This document shows, one piece after another, positions 5,665 through 6,663 of a stretch of DNA of 6,663 bases. The notes below the pieces were generated by a model. It saw only the letters and a program-made list of their open reading frames with translations, did not search any database and was not told the DNA's origin. How positions within the stretch are numbered: position 1 is the first letter of the stretch; every line of letters starts with the position of its first letter. The position numbers and the translations under genes were made by a program. The stretch is from an uncultured Collinsella sp. (lineage in GTDB: Bacteria > Actinomycetota > Coriobacteriia > Coriobacteriales > Coriobacteriaceae): NCBI GenBank assembly GCA_900541665.1, contig UQKV01000077.1, forward strand, positions 1 to 6,663. Direction: 5' to 3'.

Positions 5665-6009
5665 ATGGAGTACAAGACGACGGCAAAGCTGGTCATTCAA
5701 GCGTGCGACAAGGATCTGCCAGGCGTGTTTGGTCACGGCTGCGTCTTGCTGCTGCAAGGTATCGCCCGCGAGCACTCGCTCAACCGTGCCGCTAAGAGCA
5801 TGGGCATGGCATATTCCAAGGCCTGGCGCATTGTGAACGAAGCCGAAGGCCAGCTGGGCTGCAAGCTCATCGAGCGCGACGGCGCCCGCGGATCCACGCT
5901 CACCCCCGCCGGCGAGCGAGCCATAGCAGTCTACGAGGAACTACAGGCCGACATCAACAACGTCATCGCCAACAAAGCAAACGACCTAATCGACAGCATC
6001 AAAGAGTAG
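5665..6009 (+). CDS. Stand-alone ModE/LysR-type winged-helix transcriptional regulator
   Basis: This 114-residue protein consists of one winged helix-turn-helix of the ModE N-terminal type. The segment SLNRAAKSMGMAYSKAWRIV (38-57) is the helix-turn-helix, LGCKLIERDG (64-73) leads into the wing, and STLTPAGERAI (77-87) is the conserved post-wing signature. A C-terminal helix (about 88-113) probably dimerises. The molybdate-binding MOP/TOBE domains of full-length ModE are absent, so the ligand, if any, is unknown. I chose ATG 5665: GGGGAG at 5648-5653 (11 nt away) or GGAG at 5658-5661 (3 nt away) can serve it. The in-frame GTG at 5656 would add three residues (MEH) but has only 2 nt after GGGGAG. 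The gene is divergent from guaB with overlapping promoters, suggesting auto-regulation or control of guaB (inference). Its 3' end overlaps the convergent PLP-enzyme remnant by 11 bp. Confidence 0.88.
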   Translation: MEYKTTAKLVIQACDKDLPGVFGHGCVLLLQGIAREHSLNRAAKSMGMAYSKAWRIVNEAEGQLGCKLIERDGARGSTLTPAGERAIAVYEELQADINNVIANKANDLIDSIKE

Positions 6010-6663
6010 TTAATTTGCGGAGGGCGTTGTCTAGGGTGGCAGCCACGATCAAGGGGTCGTCGGTACCGGCGAAGAGGCGGACGGTGCTCCCCTGCTTGCC
6101 GCGTGGAGCCGAAAGGCGCGTCGTTGCGCCGCCGGCGGGCGATGTGCGGAACTCCCCCGGCAAAGCGTCGAACAGCTCGCCTGCACTACGCTCGATAAGG
6201 TCAAACTCAACTGCCGGGCCAAAGCCATGCTCGAGGATTCCCGTTGCAGCCGCATGGTCGGGATGCGAGCTCAGCCCGGGATAGTGCACGTTGCGCACCA
6301 TCTCATTGGCGGCCAGATACTCGGCAAGCGCACGTGCGCGGTCGAAATGCGCCTGCATGCGGGCATCGAGCGAGTCCAGCCCGCGCTCCAGCACACCGAC
6401 CTCGTCAGCAGGCATATCAAGCTTGGCCAAGCCACAGCCCTCGAGCAGGGCATGCACGCACTCAGCCGCGGCATCCACGCGATGGCGTTTGAGCTGCGAG
6501 CGCGCCACCGAAGCGGCAACGAGCTTGCGCGGCGCCTCACCGGCGAACACGCGGTCGAGTGCCTCGAGCGACAGCACGGCACCCAAACGCAAAGGATCGC
6601 AGCCAAAGATGGAAGCCACGGTGTTATCCACCACGAGCAGCGCACGTGCCTAGCGAGCCGCGC
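5999..6663 (-). pseudogene. Degenerate Cys/Met-metabolism PLP-dependent enzyme (cystathionine gamma-synthase family), interrupted and cut by window end
   Basis: An open frame of 211 codons ends at TGA 5999-6001. Its longest start, GTG 6632-6634, has no ribosome binding site and falls in the middle of the family fold, at the VDNT motif whose Asp contacts the PLP ring nitrogen. Upstream in the same frame is TAG (6650-6652), flanked by AAR and ARALLVVDNT, the residues expected before VDNT. The frame therefore looks like one gene broken by a nonsense codon. Further on, LGAVLSLEALDRVFAG aligns without gaps to LGAD-x4-S-x-TKYLNG of cystathionine gamma-synthases, putting Arg28 (counted from the GTG) where the PLP Schiff-base Lys belongs. 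Later family features persist: HYPGLSSHPDH (117-127) and TVRLFAGTDDP (184-194), with the carboxylate-binding Arg at 186. It is probably a pseudogene, or a non-catalytic paralogue if the stop is a sequencing error. The substrate cannot be assigned. Confidence 0.6.

Overview
The window looks like chromosomal DNA of a high-GC Gram-positive from the Coriobacteriia, most likely Collinsella or a close relative. This rests on GC-rich third codon positions, strong AAGGAG ribosome binding sites, an actinobacterial/clostridial-style LeuRS and a gut-anaerobe type of IMP dehydrogenase. It is an inference from sequence character, not from a search.

Layout, left to right. Positions 1-335 are non-coding as far as I can tell and hold a 9-bp inverted repeat (55-93). 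A small secreted lipoprotein with an Ig-like beta-sandwich domain is encoded at 336-908 (+). It is separated from the convergent leuS (leucyl-tRNA synthetase, 1013-3589, -) by a bidirectional terminator (952-988). Upstream of leuS is a 370-bp intergenic region (3590-3959) made almost entirely of hairpins: a 119-bp palindrome with perfect 29-bp arms that fills the predicted leuS leader, an extended -10 promoter for leuS, a strong 15-bp hairpin that probably terminates guaB transcription, a small GC hairpin, and a 94-nt imperfect hairpin directly after guaB.

guaB (3960-5471, -) encodes a 503-residue IMP dehydrogenase whose catalytic residues fall at the same numbers I recall for the Tritrichomonas foetus enzyme. 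Divergent from it is a small stand-alone ModE-like winged-helix regulator (5665-6009, +). In the divergent spacer the two predicted promoters overlap: the guaB -35 lies on the opposite strand of the regulator's -10. Three adjoining GCCCAA/TTGGGC half-sites lie beside them, a plausible operator.

The right end carries the 3' half of a Cys/Met-metabolism PLP enzyme (cystathionine gamma-synthase family) on the minus strand. It overlaps the regulator's 3' end by 11 bp, is interrupted by an in-frame TAG near the window edge, and has Arg where the PLP-binding Lys is expected, so it is probably a decayed or non-catalytic gene.

Functionally the core genes are housekeeping (translation, GMP synthesis). 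I see no defence system, CRISPR array, tRNA, rRNA or clear insertion sequence. The unusual content is in the intergenic palindromes, the guaB/regulator divergon and the degenerate PLP gene.
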